DNA from: Allacma fusca
Taxonomy: Eukaryota > Arthropoda > Collembola > Symphypleona > Sminthuridae
Length of the DNA: 64,000 bases
Direction: 5' to 3'
Assembly (NCBI GenBank): GCA_947179485.1
Contig: OX359250.1
Location: 15,358,539 to 15,422,538, forward strand
The notes beneath the pieces were generated by a model. That model saw nothing but the letters and a program-made list of their open reading frames with translations. It was not told where the DNA came from and ran no database searches. Both the position numbers and the translations under genes were made by a program. The stretch's first letter is position 1. Every line of letters begins with the position of its first letter. This document shows, piece after piece, positions 1 through 11,622 of the stretch.

Positions 1-1406
1 CTAGATACTTAAAGCACCAAACTCGCTGCAATGGCTCATCATTGATAGATAATTTACAATCAGTGTCTATGTTACATGACTAATGATATACCACATACAT
101 TGTCTTGGCTGTGCTAATAGTGAGAGCATTTTCCGGAATCCATACATTAAGCTTATTTAGCCAGACCTGCATTTTCATGAACAGAGTATTAATACATGTA
201 TCGTATATACATAAAACGAGGTCATCAGCATAACATACGTAATCTATGGATAGCAACTTGTTGATATCTGAGAAAAACATTATGAAGAGATATGGGCCAA
301 GAATAGACCCTTGTGAAACACCATTGATATCTACATAGCATTTAGATACCGCATTGTTGACAACAATTTTGAAAGTCCTTTTATATAAATATTCAGATAA
401 GAGCATTAAGAGTCTAGGGTCACAATTGAAATTGTGGTTGAATTTTTGGAGTAAGAGAATTCTGGATACTGAGTTGAAGGCCTTCTTTAGATCCACAAAT
501 ACCGCAAACACCTTAACTGTTGGTATATTGAGATAACTACACAGTTTGTGCATGAATACGAGTACTGCAGTAAAACATGATCGGCCACGTCTGAAACCAT
601 GTTGGTTCTCATCCAGGCTTCTCTCACATTCAAATCTTAATCGATTGTAGACAATTTTCTCGAAGAGCTTATTCAAAAAAGGGAGACTATGGATAGGGCG
701 ATAAGAGTCAGAACAGTACTTACTGCCTTTACCTTTATATATAGGAGTCACAGTGGCAGTTTTGAAGTAGCTTGGAAGAGTACATGTGGAAAACATTATA
801 TTGAACAAGAGCACTATAGGGGTTACAATACTGGCTCTGGAAAACACTTCATAGTTAACAACATCATACTTATTAATTTTTCTTTTAAGTCCACGAAAGG
901 CAGTCCAAACCTTTTTGCTGTCAATATTGTTATAGTCAGAATTGCATGTTAGTGAATTTTTGAATAATAAGATATCGTTATCATTATAGTTACAATCCAC
1001 AGTAAAGGATCTTGCCAGTTCATCACAGATTTCATTATATTCAGTTATATTAGCATTATTTACATACAGCTTCTCAATGACTGTCCCACCATTCCTGGAG
1101 ATACCCATAACCTCATCTACTACATCCCACACAGCCCGTGGATTTGTCGCATTTTTATTTAACTGAAACTCAAAATATTTACGTTTCGCTTCATATATAT
1201 CTTTCTTGATCTTTGAGCGTAGTTGCTTAAACAAGTTCCAATATACAAGGGAATTATGAGTACATGCATAGGTTTTATATGTGTCACGTATCGTTATTTC
1301 CTTACGTATTTCTGGGCTAACCCAACACTTCGAGGAGGTTTTAACTCGCTTCACCTTTCACTCGGCAAGCTCATATAGACGCTCACGAATTGTTGTACTT
1401 ATAATA
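1..1406 (-). pseudogene. LINE ORF2, C-terminal half: reverse transcriptase (truncated by window)
   Basis: The longest open piece (80-1354) contains the RT fingers (PIYKGKG, YRPIHSLP), motif A with its first aspartate (FVDLKKAF), motif B (GVSQGSILGP) and motif C (CYADD). It has no ATG of its own; the open frame follows a TGA at 1358-1360 and is the frame-shifted continuation of the endonuclease half. An in-frame TAG lies near 77 and the thumb region runs out of the window. It would copy the element RNA at the nicked target if intact. It is non-functional here. Confidence 0.82.
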
Positions 1407-2492
1407 TTATACACAGTCTATACTGTACTTTTTGTTGTTAAGAAATTCCCAGTCTATTTTACAAAGCTCTGTATTGAGGGTATTCCAATCCATATGTTTG
1501 TAACTACGATACTTCCTTATTTTTACAACATTAGAGGCGGATTTCTTAAAGCTATAATCAAAGCAAATGTATTCATGGTCAGAGATACCTGTTGTGAATG
1601 TTGACCATTTAATACATAGATTTAGGGGTACATACAGATGGTCAATTAGTGTACTAGACGATCTCTTGCCCAATACTCTACGAGTCTGCACATTAATGAC
1701 TTGCTTATAATTATGCATACTTAAGCCAGAGATTAGTTTCACTGTATCTTGAGTCATACTGGATAAATCTATATTTATATCGCCAACAATCATGTAGGGA
1801 AGATTAATTTTTGACATATATTTAAAAAGCGCATGTAAAAATAAGAAAAACTTTTCCACAGAAGCTCCTGGTGGTCGATAGATAACCAGAATAATGACGG
1901 ACTGAAATTCATTTATGCCTATTTTACATGAAAGGTACTCAACCTCAGAGTTGTACATTTCAATATTCATTTCCAAGATGTTAAACCTCATTCTCTTATG
2001 TAAATATAACAAAAGTCCGCCGCCTTTCTTGTGTGTGCGGTTCTTGGTAACTATGTTGTATCCTTGGATAGAGTAAATTGGAAGAGCAGTTTCGGATGTG
2101 AAAAATGTCTCAACACCCGCAAATACATCAATTGTTTTTTTTTCGAACAACATAGTCTTTACCTCCTCAAGTTTATGAAGTACAAAATTATTAATATTGA
2201 GGAACAAGAACTTTACCAATTTACGCTGAGAGCAATGTGCACTAACAGTACCAGGTTCGTCGACAGAGGCAGATATGTTTACATCAATATTAATTAAGCT
2301 GGGGCATACATTCGTATCTCTACTCACACATGAGAAACAATGCCAGAGATCCAAGGCGATACTCCTATACACTGATAAGCTCATATTTATACATTTTCTG
2401 TGGTAAGTACAAGAGAACATAGAGCAACGGAGAGTAAGAACCAACTTTTTGATCTTAAGCTTACACACTGCACAACAAGCAATACTAGCCAT
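1407..2492 (-). pseudogene. LINE ORF2, N-terminal half: PHD-like finger + endonuclease
   Basis: A 361-codon open stretch begins at a true ATG (2490-2492). Residues about 6-55 hold a Cys/His-rich finger (CAVC, CxxxCTYHRKC, CFSC). The endonuclease follows, with a catalytic-type Glu in VETF, the YRPPG loop, VGDINID (the GDFN-type motif) and ISDHEYI (the SDH motif). In the element this enzyme nicks target DNA to prime reverse transcription. The frame stops at 1407, but the next frame continues directly as TVYNIISTTIRERLYELAE and then, after a TGA, into the RT half. This marks a one-frame shift plus a nonsense change rather than a natural gene end. Confidence 0.8.
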
Positions 2493-2828
2493 AATTACTT
2501 AGTAATAACTACAGATACCCTAATAACACTGTCAAGCCAGAATTACGCAAAAAAACGGATTGTGGGGGCTGATCAGATGCGGATGTCAGTCGAATTGCAA
2601 AGTTCCAGCGTTGCTACAGATGGGCCTTACACCACAAGTCCGTGACTTCAGGGTGTCAGGATACCCAGCAGCAATTCAGTTGGAATGAACAGGCATTCGT
2701 AGCTTTTATGGTAGCCAGGAACCTCAGCGAGAGACAGCCACACTGCTCAGCAGTCAGTGAGGGAATGAAAATGGGGGGGGGGCATGTGAACAAAATTCCT
2801 GTACCGCCCGATAATTACTACAAACAGC
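2493..2828. other. Non-coding stretch upstream of the LINE
   Basis: I see no gene here. It is less AT-rich than the surroundings and lies directly 5' of the LINE start codon, so it may be the LINE 5' UTR, but no boundary or duplication is visible. A G9 run lies at about 2772-2780. Confidence 0.3.
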
Positions 2829-3400
2829 CAAAGGTGGGCACATATCCTATATTTATGCATAAATATATGCAGATTTTTTATGCATGTTCGCACATTTTCC
2901 GAATATTTGTATGCAATATATGTAGGCTGCAAGTTTCTGCTAAAAAAATGTATGATATATGTATGCTGTGAATACTGTATGTACGAGTATGTATGTATGT
3001 ATAAAAGACCGGGAGATTTAGGTACGTATGCACCGTGTATGTTCAGCGAACTCCATCTGTATTTTCTTGGCATGGTCTGTGTCTATTGGTGTATTCGCAT
3101 TTGTAATTTCCTGCTGCAATGCAAACAATTTCTAGACGTTTTGACTGACACCTACGACACTAGAAATTAATATTTTTAAACTTAACCATCATAAATTGTA
3201 TTTACTTTTATAAAGGTTCATAACGTTCAACATACTTTTATAGGCACGTGTACATATATTTATGCATACATTTATTTATATGCTGCATATATGATGTATG
3301 ATTAAATTTCTGGACAAATTTATGTATGCAAAATATATGCTCTTTGTAAACTATAAAATGTATGTAGGATTTAGGATACGCAATTTTTTGCCCAGCTTTG
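2829..3400. mobile_element. Palindromic element with TATGCA/TATGTA arms (CAAAGGTG-type ends)
   Basis: The left end reads CAAAGGTGGGCACATATCC. The reverse complement of the right end reads CAAAGCTGGGC and later GTATCC, so the ends are imperfect inverted repeats resembling the CAAAGGTG ends of the TATAGGC family elsewhere in the window (13124, 54233, 56345). Both arms are packed with TATGCATA, ATATGCAG and TATGTATG words. No 8-bp target duplication was found. The right end abuts the GTCCC element. Confidence 0.5.
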
Positions 3401-3684
3401 GCCTAAAATCGAATGTCTTACATTCGGTGAAAGTGTTCACAGAATAGTTTACTCATGAGCATTAAAGCTGAAACGTTATCTGCGTTCTGCTATGTTTGCT
3501 CGTCCCGTCCCGTTATATACACGACCGAAAATCATGTCCCGTCCCGAATATAGTGGGGACAATTTTTTTTGTCCCCGTCCCGTCCCGAATACGACATGGG
3601 GACAATTATTTTGTCCCCGGGGACGTCCCGTCCCAGTCCGTCCAGTGTCCCGATGGGACGTTCCTGTCCCCGGCAGAAGCTCTA
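3401..3684. mobile_element. GTCCC/GGGAC oligomer-arm element, copy 1
   Basis: It begins CCTAAAATCG followed by a perfect 7-bp hairpin (CGAATGT-ctt-ACATTCG). It continues into an array of GTCCCGTCCCG that switches to the complementary GGGAC sense in the middle, and ends GCAGAAGCTCTA. The same left part and array occur at 10971-11208, which fixes it as a repeat family. The right end (TAGAGCTTCT on the other strand) resembles the TAGAGCTTCC end of the GTTCCG element. No target duplication was identified. Confidence 0.55.
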
Positions 3685-4040
3685 TTAAAATCTAAAGTTC
3701 AAAACCGACTTCAAAAAATGAGGTTTTAAAAAAACCAAAACGAAGATTACAATTGAACTGAACTTGAAGATTCTTTTATGGCTCTACAAATTGAAAAACT
3801 AGCATTTGATATGGGAGGAATTAGATAATAATGAACGAAACAAAGCATCTCCAGTATAAAAAAGCTGCAGCTACAATACCATGGGTACAAAAATAAGCCA
3901 AGGCATCCAAAAATTCCAAAGCTTCTGAAAACATCGTTTTGTCTGCACGTGATTACCCGGCAATGAATCTTAAGTATCCTACGTATGCATAATATATTAT
4001 TCGCCCACACGTAGAACCGAGATGCACAAATTAATTCATT
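3685..4040. other. AT-rich non-coding spacer
   Basis: No gene or element end is visible. It contains a short AAAACCGACTTCAAAAAATG stretch. The next satellite starts gradually near 4,040-4,090. Confidence 0.3.
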
Positions 4041-4309
4041 ATTATCTTATTCATAAAATATCAAATGCTAGTTTTTCAGTTCAGTTTTGCGGTTTAAAAA
4101 TTGCAATACCGTTTTTGCAGATTATGTTAGCAGTTTCAAAAGTGCATGTTAAGTTATGCAGTTTAAATAATGCTGTTTAAGTTTCGCAGTTTTAAATGTG
4201 CACGTTCAGTTTCACAGTCTCAAATTTGCATCTTCTGTTTCGCAATTTCAGTTTTGCACTTTCAGTTTCACAGTCTCAAATTTGCATCTTCCGTTTCGCA
4301 ATTTCAGTT

Positions 4310-5000
4310 TTGCAGTTTCAGTTTTGCAGTTTCAGTTTTGCAGTTTCAGTTTTGCAGTTTCAATTTTGCAGTTTCAGTTTTGCAGTTTCAGTTTTGCAGT
4401 TTCAATTTTGCAGTTTCAGTTTTGCAGTTTCAGTTTTGCAGTTTCAATTTTGCAGTTTCAGTTTTGCAGTTTCAGTTTTGCAGTTTCAATTTTGCAGTTT
4501 CAATTTTGCAGTTTCAGTTTTGCAGTTTCAATTTTGCAGTTTCAATTTTGCAGTTTCAGTTTTGCAGTTTCAGTTTCAGTTTTGCAGTTTCAGTTTTGCA
4601 GTTTCAGTTTTGCAGTTTCAGTTTTGCAGTTTCAGTTTTGCAGTTTCAGTTTTGCAGTTTCAGTTTTGCAGTTTCAGTTTTGCAGTTTCAGTTTTGCAGT
4701 TTCAGTTTTGCAGTTTCAGTTTTGCAGTTTCAGTTTTGCAGTTTCAGTTTTGCAGTTTCAGTTTTGCAGTTTCAGTTTTGCAGTTTCAGTTTTGCAGTTT
4801 CAGTTTTGCAGTTTCAGTTTTGCAGTTTCAGTTTTGCAGTTTCAGTTTTGCAGTTTCAGTTTTGCAGTTTCAGTTTTGCAGTTTCAGTTTTGCAGTTTCA
4901 GTTTTGCAGTTTCAGTTTCAGTTTTGCAGTTTCAGTTTCAGTTTTGCAGTTTCAGTTTTGCAGTTTCAGCTTCAGTTTTGCAGTTTCAGTTTTGCAGTTT
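4310..5000. repeat. Homogeneous 14-bp tandem block
   Basis: Around fifty near-identical copies of GTTTTGCAGTTTCA. The main variant has CAATTTTG for CAGTTTTG, and occasional short insertions restart the phase (CAGTTTCAGTTTCAG near 4,572, 4,915 and 4,935). Confidence 0.9.
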
Positions 5001-7495
5001 CGAAATTGCATTTCTGTTTTGCATTTTCAAGATTGCGTATTCCGATTTGCATTTTCAAAATTTCGTTTTCAATTTTACAGTTTAAAAATTTCATTTCTGT
5101 TTTGCGGTTTCAAAATTGCATTTTTGTTTTGCAGTTTCAACATTGCAGCTTCAGGTCTTTAATTTCAAACTATCATTTTCAGATCTGCAGTTTCAAAACG
5201 GCATTTTCAGTTATGCATAATCAAAATCGCAATGCTGTTTTGCAGTTTCAAAAATTGTATTTTCTGGTTTGCAGTTGGAAAATCTCATTTTAGTTCTGCA
5301 GTATTAAAATTTTGAATTTTACAGCCTCAAAATTACATTTCAAGTTTTGAAGTCTAAAAATTGCATTCTCAGGTTTGCATTTTCAAGATTGCATATTCCG
5401 ATTTGCATTTTCAAAATTTCATTTTCACTTTTACGAAAAAATGCACTCTCAGGTTTTCATTTTCACTTTTACAGTTTGAAAATTGTATGTTCAGTTTTGC
5501 AGTTTGAAAATTGCATTTCTGTTTTGCAGTTTGAAAATTGCATTTCTGGTTTGCAGTTTCAAAATTGCATTTCTGGTTTGCAGTTGCAAAATTGCATTTC
5601 TGTTTTGCAATTTTAAAATTGCATTTTTGTTTTGCGGTTTCAAAATTGCATATTTAGTTTAGCAGTTTGAAAATTGCATATATAGTTTAGCAGTTTGAAA
5701 ATTGCATTTCTGTTTAGCAGTTTGAAAATTGCATTTCTGTTTTGCAGTTTCAAAAATGCATTTTCGGCTATGCAGATTCAAATTGCAATTCTGATTTGCA
5801 GTTTTAAAAATGTATTTTCAGGTTTGCAGTTTCAAAAATGTATTTTCAGGTTTGCAGTTTCAAACATGTATTTTCAGGTTTGCAGTTTCAAAAATGTATT
5901 TTCAGGTTTGCAGTTTTAAAAATGTATTTTCATGTTTGCAGTTTGTAAATCTCATTTTAGTTTTACAGTATTAAAATTGTATTTTCAATTTTGCAGCCTT
6001 AGAATTGCATTTCAAGTTCTCAAGTCTAAAAATTGCATTCTCAGGTTTGGCATTTTTAAGATTGGATCTTCCGATTTGCATTTTCGAAATCGTCTGATGC
6101 AGTTTGAAAATTGCATTTTTAGTTTTGCAGTTTTAAAATTGCATTTCTGTTTTGCAGTTTTAAAATCACATTTCTGGTTTGCAGTTTCAAAATTACATTT
6201 TCAGGTCGACAGTTTGAATATGACATTTTCAGTTATGCAGATTCAAAATTACAATTCTGATTTGCAGTTTCAAAAATGTATTTTCAGGTTTGCAGTTTGA
6301 AAATCTCTATTTAGTTTTACAGTATTCAATTTGTATCTTCAATTTTGCAGCCTTAAAATTGCATTCTCAGGTTTGGCATTTTCAAGATTGCATATTCCGA
6401 TTTGCATTTTCGAAATTTCGTTTTGTCTTTTGCAGTTTGAAAATTGTATTTTCAGTTTTGCAGTTTCAAAATTGCATTTTAGGTCTGCAGTTTAAAAATG
6501 GCATTTTCAGTTATGTATAATCAAAATCGCAATACTGTTTTGCAGTTTCAAAAATGCATTTTCAGGTTTACAGTTTGAAAATCTCGTTTTAATTTTGCAG
6601 TATTAAAATTGTATTTTCAATTTTACAGCCTCAAAATTTCGTTTTCAGGTTTACAGTTTGAAAATCTCGTTTTAATTTTGCAGTATTAAAACTGTATTTT
6701 CAATTTTACAGCCTCAAAATTTCGTTTTCACTTTTACAGTTTGAAAATTGCATTTTCAGTTTTGCAGTTTGAAAATTGCATTTTCAGTTTTGCAGTTTGA
6801 AAATTGCATTTCTGTTTTGCAGTTTTAAAATTGCATTTTTTTTGTGGTTTCAAAATTGCTTTTTCAGTTCAGCAGTTTCAAAATTGCATTTCTGTTTTGC
6901 AGTTTCAAAATTGCATTTCTGTTTTGCAGTTTCAAAATTGCATTTCTGTTTTGCAGTTTCAAAATTGCATTTCTGTTTTGCAGCTTCAAAATTGCATTTT
7001 CAGGTCTGCAGCTTGAAAATGGCATTTTTAGTTATGCAGATTTAAAATTGCATTTCTGTTTTGCAGCTTCAAAATTGCATTTTCAGGTCTGCAGCTTGAA
7101 AATGGCATTTTTAGTTATGCAGATTTAAAATTGCATTTCTGTTTTGCAGTTTCAAAAAGGCATTTTCAGGTTTGTAGTTTGAAAATCTCATTTTAGTTTT
7201 TCAGTATTAAAATTGTATTTTCAATTTACAGCCAAGTTTTGAAGTCCAAAAATTGCAATTGACGGTTTGCATTTCAAGTTTGCATATTCCGATTTGCATT
7301 TTGAAAATTACGTTTTCACTTTTGCAGTTTGAAAATTGCATTTGAAGGTTTGCATTTCAAGTTTGCATATTCCGATTTGCATTTTGAAAATTACGTTTTC
7401 ACTTTTGCAGTTTGAAAATTGCATTTGAAGGTTTGCATTTCAAGTTTGCATATTCCGATTTGCATTTTGAAAATTACGTTTTCACTTTTGCAGTT

Positions 7496-7790
7496 TGAAA
7501 ATTGCATTTTCAGTTTTGCAGTTTGAAAATTGCATTTTCAGTTTTGCAGTTTGAAAATTGCATTTTCAGTTTTGCAGTTTGAAAATTGCATTTTCAGTTT
7601 TGCAGTTTGAAAATTGCATTTTCAGTTTTGCAGTTTGAAAATTGCATTTTCAGTTTTGCAGTTTGAAAATTGCATTTTCAGTTTTGCAGTTTGAAAATTG
7701 CATTTTCAGTTTTGCAGTTTGAAAATTGCATTTTCAGTTTTGCAGTTTGAAAATTGCATTTTCAGTTTTGCAGTTTGAAAATTGCATTTC
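7496..7790. repeat. 28-bp tandem block A
   Basis: About ten and a half almost perfect copies of CAGTTTGAAAATTGCATTTT plus CAGTTTTG (28 bp). This is a dimer of the 14-bp unit that has been freshly amplified. Confidence 0.9.
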
Positions 7791-7868
7791 TGCGTTGCAG
7801 TTTTAAAATTGCATTTTTTTTGCAGTTTCAACATTGCATTTTCAGATCTGCAGTTCTAAATTGCATTT

Positions 7869-8150
7869 TCAGTTAAGCAGTTTCAAAATTGCATTTTCAG
7901 TTAAGCAGTTTCAAAATTGCATTTTCAGTTAAGCAGTTTCAAAATTGCATTTTCAGTTAAGCAGTTTCAAAATTGCATTTTCAGTTAAGCAGTTTCAAAA
8001 TTGCATTTTCAGTTAAGCAGTTTCAAAATTGCATTTTCAGTTAAGCAGTTTCAAAATTGCATTTTCAGTTAAGCAGTTTCAAAATTGCATTTTCAGTTAA
8101 GCAGTTTCAAAATTGCATTTTCAGTTAAGCAGTTTCAAAATTGCATTTTC
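7869..8150. repeat. 28-bp tandem block B
   Basis: About ten almost perfect copies of CAGTTAAGCAGTTTCAAAAT plus TGCATTTT (28 bp). It differs from block A by TTAAG for TTTTG and C for G after GTTT, so it is an independent amplification. Confidence 0.9.
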
Positions 8151-8550
8151 AGGTCTGCAGTTTGAAAATGGCATTTTCAGTTAAGCAGTTTCAAAATTGC
8201 ATTTTCAGTTAAGCAGTTTCAAAATTGCATTTTCAGGTCTGCAGTTTGAAAATGGCATTTTCAGTTATGCATATTCAAAATCGCATTGCTGTTGCAGTCA
8301 GAGCTATGCAGTATTTTCAAATTCAGTATTTTAAAATACGTATTTTCAGACCACAAAGTATTTTGTATTTAAAAGTTGTAAGCAGTAAGCAAGTATTTTG
8401 TACATATTATTTTGAGAGCCAGGAAGTACAAAAGTATTTGGTATTTACTTACTTTTAATGAAATATGAAATGTAATTCAAATAAAGTATTTTGCTCAAAA
8501 TATTTTTCGCTGGTATGATTTCTGATTTTGACGCTGTATATAGCTTATAC

Positions 8551-9480
8551 CATACTTGCAGTTTTGGCCCAAAGTTCAAATTCAGTTCCATTCACATCCC
8601 CAAATTTTTCGTGCCGTTCAGTTCAGTTCAGTTCCCCTTGTCGAAAGCCTGTCGTAGTTCAGTTCAATTCACTACGTACTTTCCAGTCGTTACGTTCAGT
8701 TCAGTTCACCCTTTCAGTATGTTTTCAAAGTTCAATTCAATTCATTATTAACTTTTCGGTCGTTCAGTTCAGTTCGCTTTATCAGTCATTAGCGAGCCAA
8801 TTAGTTCAAGTCATTTATGGTAAATTTAAGTGGCATTAAGTAATATTTTTATGGCTGACTTTGAACTTTGACTCAATTTTTCGCTAAATGACTGATTAGA
8901 TAACTACTTTCAAATCTCCGGTGTTTTGAAAGCAGTATTGACTTTGAGCTTTCTGGTAAACGACCAATCTAAGAAAACCAAGCTATTCCAAGTTAATAAA
9001 TCGTATAAATATGCTATACGCTTATTGTGGGTTTTAATTCATACGATTTCGTCTAAAATGTGCCAAATATGCGTAATTAAATGTAACATACCGACTTTCT
9101 TGTAAATAACTATTTCTTGAATTTGTAATTTAATGTCATTGTAATGAATAGTCAAAAACCAGAATGCTAGTTTTTGAGATTAAAACTATAAAATATATGG
9201 CCATGCAATTTAGAGATAGATAATATTCGTGTGGTGTTCACGAATATAAAAGTTTATATTCAAACCTGGACTCTTAAGTTCAATTCAGTTCAGTTTGTGT
9301 TACTTGAACGTACGATGAACGTTCGTTCACATTCATAATAAGTTCTGCTGAGTTCAATTCAAATTCATTCAATCAAAATTTTGCATTTCACTAGTTCGTT
9401 CAAGTTCATTCAAAAACAATGAAAATATTGGCTAGTTCAGTTCAGTTCATAACTTTATGAACTGAACGACTGCAAGTATG
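8551..9480. mobile_element. TTCAG-arm hAT-like fold-back element
   Basis: The ends CATACTTGCAG and CTGCAAGTATG are perfect 11-bp inverted repeats, flanked by the exact 8-bp duplication GCTTATAC (8543-8550 and 9481-9488). The left arm is GTTCAGTTCAGTTC-type. The right arm (9280-9470) carries the same words, partly in the opposite sense. The centre is AT-rich with no coding potential. Confidence 0.85.
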
Positions 9481-9590
9481 GCTTATACGATGTGCAATGT
9501 CAGTGAAAATTCCCTTTTACACATTGGAATAACATACGTTGGAATGAATCCCTTGGCTACATCAAACATGTTCAGATTGTCGATACTGTA

Positions 9591-9670
9591 TATCGTCGTT
9601 GAAGAGGCGAAATGGTCTACGTGGGCATGGTTTTTACAGCATAGACCATTTTGCCTCTTCAGCAACAATA
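9591..9670. mobile_element. Short AAAATGGTC palindrome, copy 2
   Basis: This 80-bp hairpin runs from TATCGTCGTTGAAGAGGCGA to the near-perfect complement TGCCTCTTCAGCAACAATA. It shares its ends and the AAATGGTCTAC word with the 301-bp copy at 19750-20050. Confidence 0.7.
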
Positions 9671-10297
9671 TTTAAGATACGCCGAAGACGAACACCTACT
9701 CGATTTAATTTTCAGTTACTAGCCTTTTTTATAATAATTATTCCGAAAATACATTTATTTACTAATAAATACAAATTTCATATTAATCTGTTACTTCATT
9801 AACAGTCAAAACGACTTTAAATATAATTATAATGGACTGACCTATTCGGCAACCGTTGAACAATTTGTTACTACACATGTCTTATATGCAGCCTTTGAAG
9901 TGACTGTTTTAAAAAGTTTGTTCTAGAAATCAAAAATAGTGAGGATTAGGTGAGTATTTTAAGAAAAGTATTGTATTTAAAATACAGTATTTTGTATTTG
10001 AGTATTTTAAATTTTCTACCAAGTATTATATTTTTATTTTTATTTTAGCAATGTAGCCTGAGGATATTTACTTTGTATTTTGTATTTTACATATTTTAAT
10101 TCAGGTATTTTATTTTGTATTTTGGCATCGAAGACCAAGTATTTTGCATAGCTCTGCCTATCACTCAAGTTTCGACTCCGTTTTTAAATACTGTGTATGA
10201 TTACTTACTTCAGTTATGATTATAAATATATGTATATTTTGTCTTTATTCGGTCTAATGATAAAATCTTATAATCATAATTATACAACCATTATGAA

Positions 10298-10931
10298 TAT
10301 AGCTCCTTATCGAGTTCGAGTATACCGGCGAGTATCGAGTACGAGTTCGAGTCGAGTACGGTCAAATTTTTGTGAATACTCGATACTTGAAATGGGTTTC
10401 GAGTACGGGTAACGATTTTTCACATACTTACGAGTACGAGTATCAAACGAGTACGAGTCCAATAAAAATACTCATAAGGGTTATCGAGTTCGAGTTCGAG
10501 TACCACATGCTCAATATACGAGTACGCGTACACGTGCACACAAGTGTTGCAAACTTTTGAATTTCCAGTAAAGAGACGAAGGCGCTAATATTAAATTAAA
10601 TTAAAATGACTTATTGGATCCTAAGAGAATGTCCATGGCTGGAGAAAAATCACTGTTCAATTGTGGTCTTGTTATTATTAAATACTCGAGTATGAAGACT
10701 CGAGTCACGGCACGAGTACGAGTACGGGATTTCGGTATTTACAGTTCCGTACTCGCGAGTATGAAACAAGTTCGGGTTCTGAACTGGAACTCGGTCGCTT
10801 ATTTCAAGTATTTTCCTGAGTACTCGTATATGTGGCGAGTACGAGTACCTTGGATTGGAGTCCATACTCGATGCTTCGATTTCGAGTACGAGGTACGGTT
10901 CCGCAAGGTAGTCACTCAATAAGGAGCTATA
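10298..10931. mobile_element. GAGTAC-arm hAT-like fold-back element, copy 1 (internally deleted)
   Basis: The ends are TATAGCTCCTTAT and ATAAGGAGCTATA, flanked by the exact 8-bp duplication ATTATGAA (10290-10297 and 10932-10939). The arms are runs of CGAGTACGAG/CGAGTTCGAG. The middle shares only its edges with the 843-bp copy at 40028, so this 634-bp copy differs by an internal deletion or replacement around 10590-10650. No transposase frame is present. Confidence 0.9.
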
Positions 10932-10970
10932 ATTATGAAGTACCAGCCATTTTTTGAGCAATAAGCTCAT

Positions 10971-11208
10971 TTTCTACAACCTAAAATCGAATGTCTTACA
11001 TTCGGTGAAATAGTACTCACAGAATAGTTCACTCGTGAGCATTAAAAGCTGAAACGTTATCCTTGTTCTGCTATGCTTGCTTGTCCCGTCCCGTTATACA
11101 CGCGACCAAAAATCATGTCCCGTCCCGAATACGACATGGAGACAATTATTTTGGCCCCGGTCCGTCCAGTTTTCCGACGGGACGTCCCCGTCCCCTTTAA
11201 AAGCTATA
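10971..11208. mobile_element. GTCCC/GGGAC oligomer-arm element, copy 2
   Basis: It starts CCTAAAATCG with the same CGAATGT hairpin as copy 1, keeps the CACAGAATAGTT and GCTGAAACGTTATC segments, then the GTCCCG array, and ends near AAAGCTATA. The right flank ACTACACC and left flank TCTACAAC agree at 6 of 8 positions, a weak hint of a decayed 8-bp duplication. Confidence 0.55.
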
Positions 11209-11614
11209 GACTACACCATTGGTCACTCATGTAGGAACAAAAGAATCGGATCTACTCGGAAACCCCCAATTTTTCAGAAAATTTCAGAAAGTTGAATGTT
11301 TTGTCATACATAACGCCCGAATACATTCCTATTTTAAAATGGATTTATAATTGTCAAAGTTCAATGATGTTGTTTCCAGAAAATCGCGCAATGTGATTTT
11401 ACAAAATTTTACTTTTTGTACACTTGTCGAAACTGAGCAATTTACCTACACTGGAGCCGTGAGCAACGTATTAGAGCTAAAGCAAGACTATTTACGAAGA
11501 CATTTTGCTAGACGGGAAATCAGAAAATAAGCTCGAACAAATGTATTTAGTAACTTAATATTTGTATCTTTAATAAAAAATTATTTAATTTAAAAACAAC
11601 AATTTTGCCCTGCT
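11209..11614 (+). repeat. Diverged complex repeat: V module
   Basis: It contains the stretch ending TTGTCGAAACTGAGCAATTTACC and the V-module anchor GGAGCCGTGAGCAACGTA (near 11455). The latter recurs around 18.7, 23.05, 30.22, 40.88, 53.76, 59.12, 59.47 and 60.98 kb. The + frame through it reads TYTGAVSNVLELKQ and stops at a TAA near 11528. It ends at the target site of the next insertion. Confidence 0.6.
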
Positions 11615-11622
11615 ACCTGTAC

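Larger units (their letters stand above)
1..2492 (-). mobile_element. Non-LTR (LINE) retrotransposon, decayed, CR1/jockey-like group
   Basis: The minus strand encodes, in order, a PHD-like cysteine/histidine finger, an endonuclease (EEP) domain and a reverse transcriptase, the usual order of an apurinic-endonuclease LINE ORF2. The reading continues through the left window edge: after an in-frame TAG near position 77 the frame still reads a plausible RT/thumb segment ending in FKYL at base 1. The element is therefore cut by the window, not by its own 3' end. The frame is broken near 1407 and has further stops, so this copy is dead. No target duplication can be checked because the 3' end is outside. 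Clade assignment rests only on overall motif resemblance. Confidence 0.85.
4041..8298. repeat. Satellite array built on a 14-bp unit
   Basis: About 4.2 kb of variants of GTTTTGCAGTTTCA. Between about 4,310 and 5,000 the 14-bp unit is nearly pure. From about 5,000 to 7,260 it is heterogeneous, mostly 27-28-bp dimers (GCAGTTTCAAAATT plus GCATTTTCAGTTTT). Higher-order 83-bp units occur at 7036-7150 and 7269-7495. Two homogenised 28-bp blocks follow (about 7,496-7,790 and 7,869-8,150). Because 14 is not a multiple of 3 and the unit has no stop codon in any forward frame, long open frames appear in all three forward frames of the pure block. They are not genes. Confidence 0.95.
8299..10156. mobile_element. 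TATTTTG-arm palindromic element (composite, with nested insertions)
   Basis: The ends are a perfect 12-bp inverted repeat, CAGAGCTATGCA at 8299 and TGCATAGCTCTG ending at 10156. Both arms consist of AAATAC/TATTTTGTATTT words (8310-8490 and 9940-10150). The end fits the hAT-like YARNG form. Flanks (GTTGCAGT and CCTATCAC) do not match, possibly because the left flank is satellite. It is interrupted by the TTCAG element at 8551-9480 and by the small palindrome at 9591-9670. Its own length without them is about 0.84 kb. Confidence 0.6.

Noticed and set aside
3401..3684. A target duplication for the GTCCC element
   Set aside because: Copy 1 abuts another element and copy 2 offers only a 6 of 8 match.
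4170..5293. Long open frames of a 14-residue repeat as a secreted or structural protein gene
   Set aside because: They occur equally in all three forward frames because the 14-bp unit has no stop; no start context or flanking gene structure.
7496..8150. Regular 28-bp repeats resembling a CRISPR array
   Set aside because: The repeats are directly adjacent with no variable spacers, and the context is eukaryotic satellite DNA.
8299..10156. An 8-bp target duplication for the TATTTTG element
   Set aside because: GTTGCAGT and CCTATCAC do not match, so only the inverted ends support the call.
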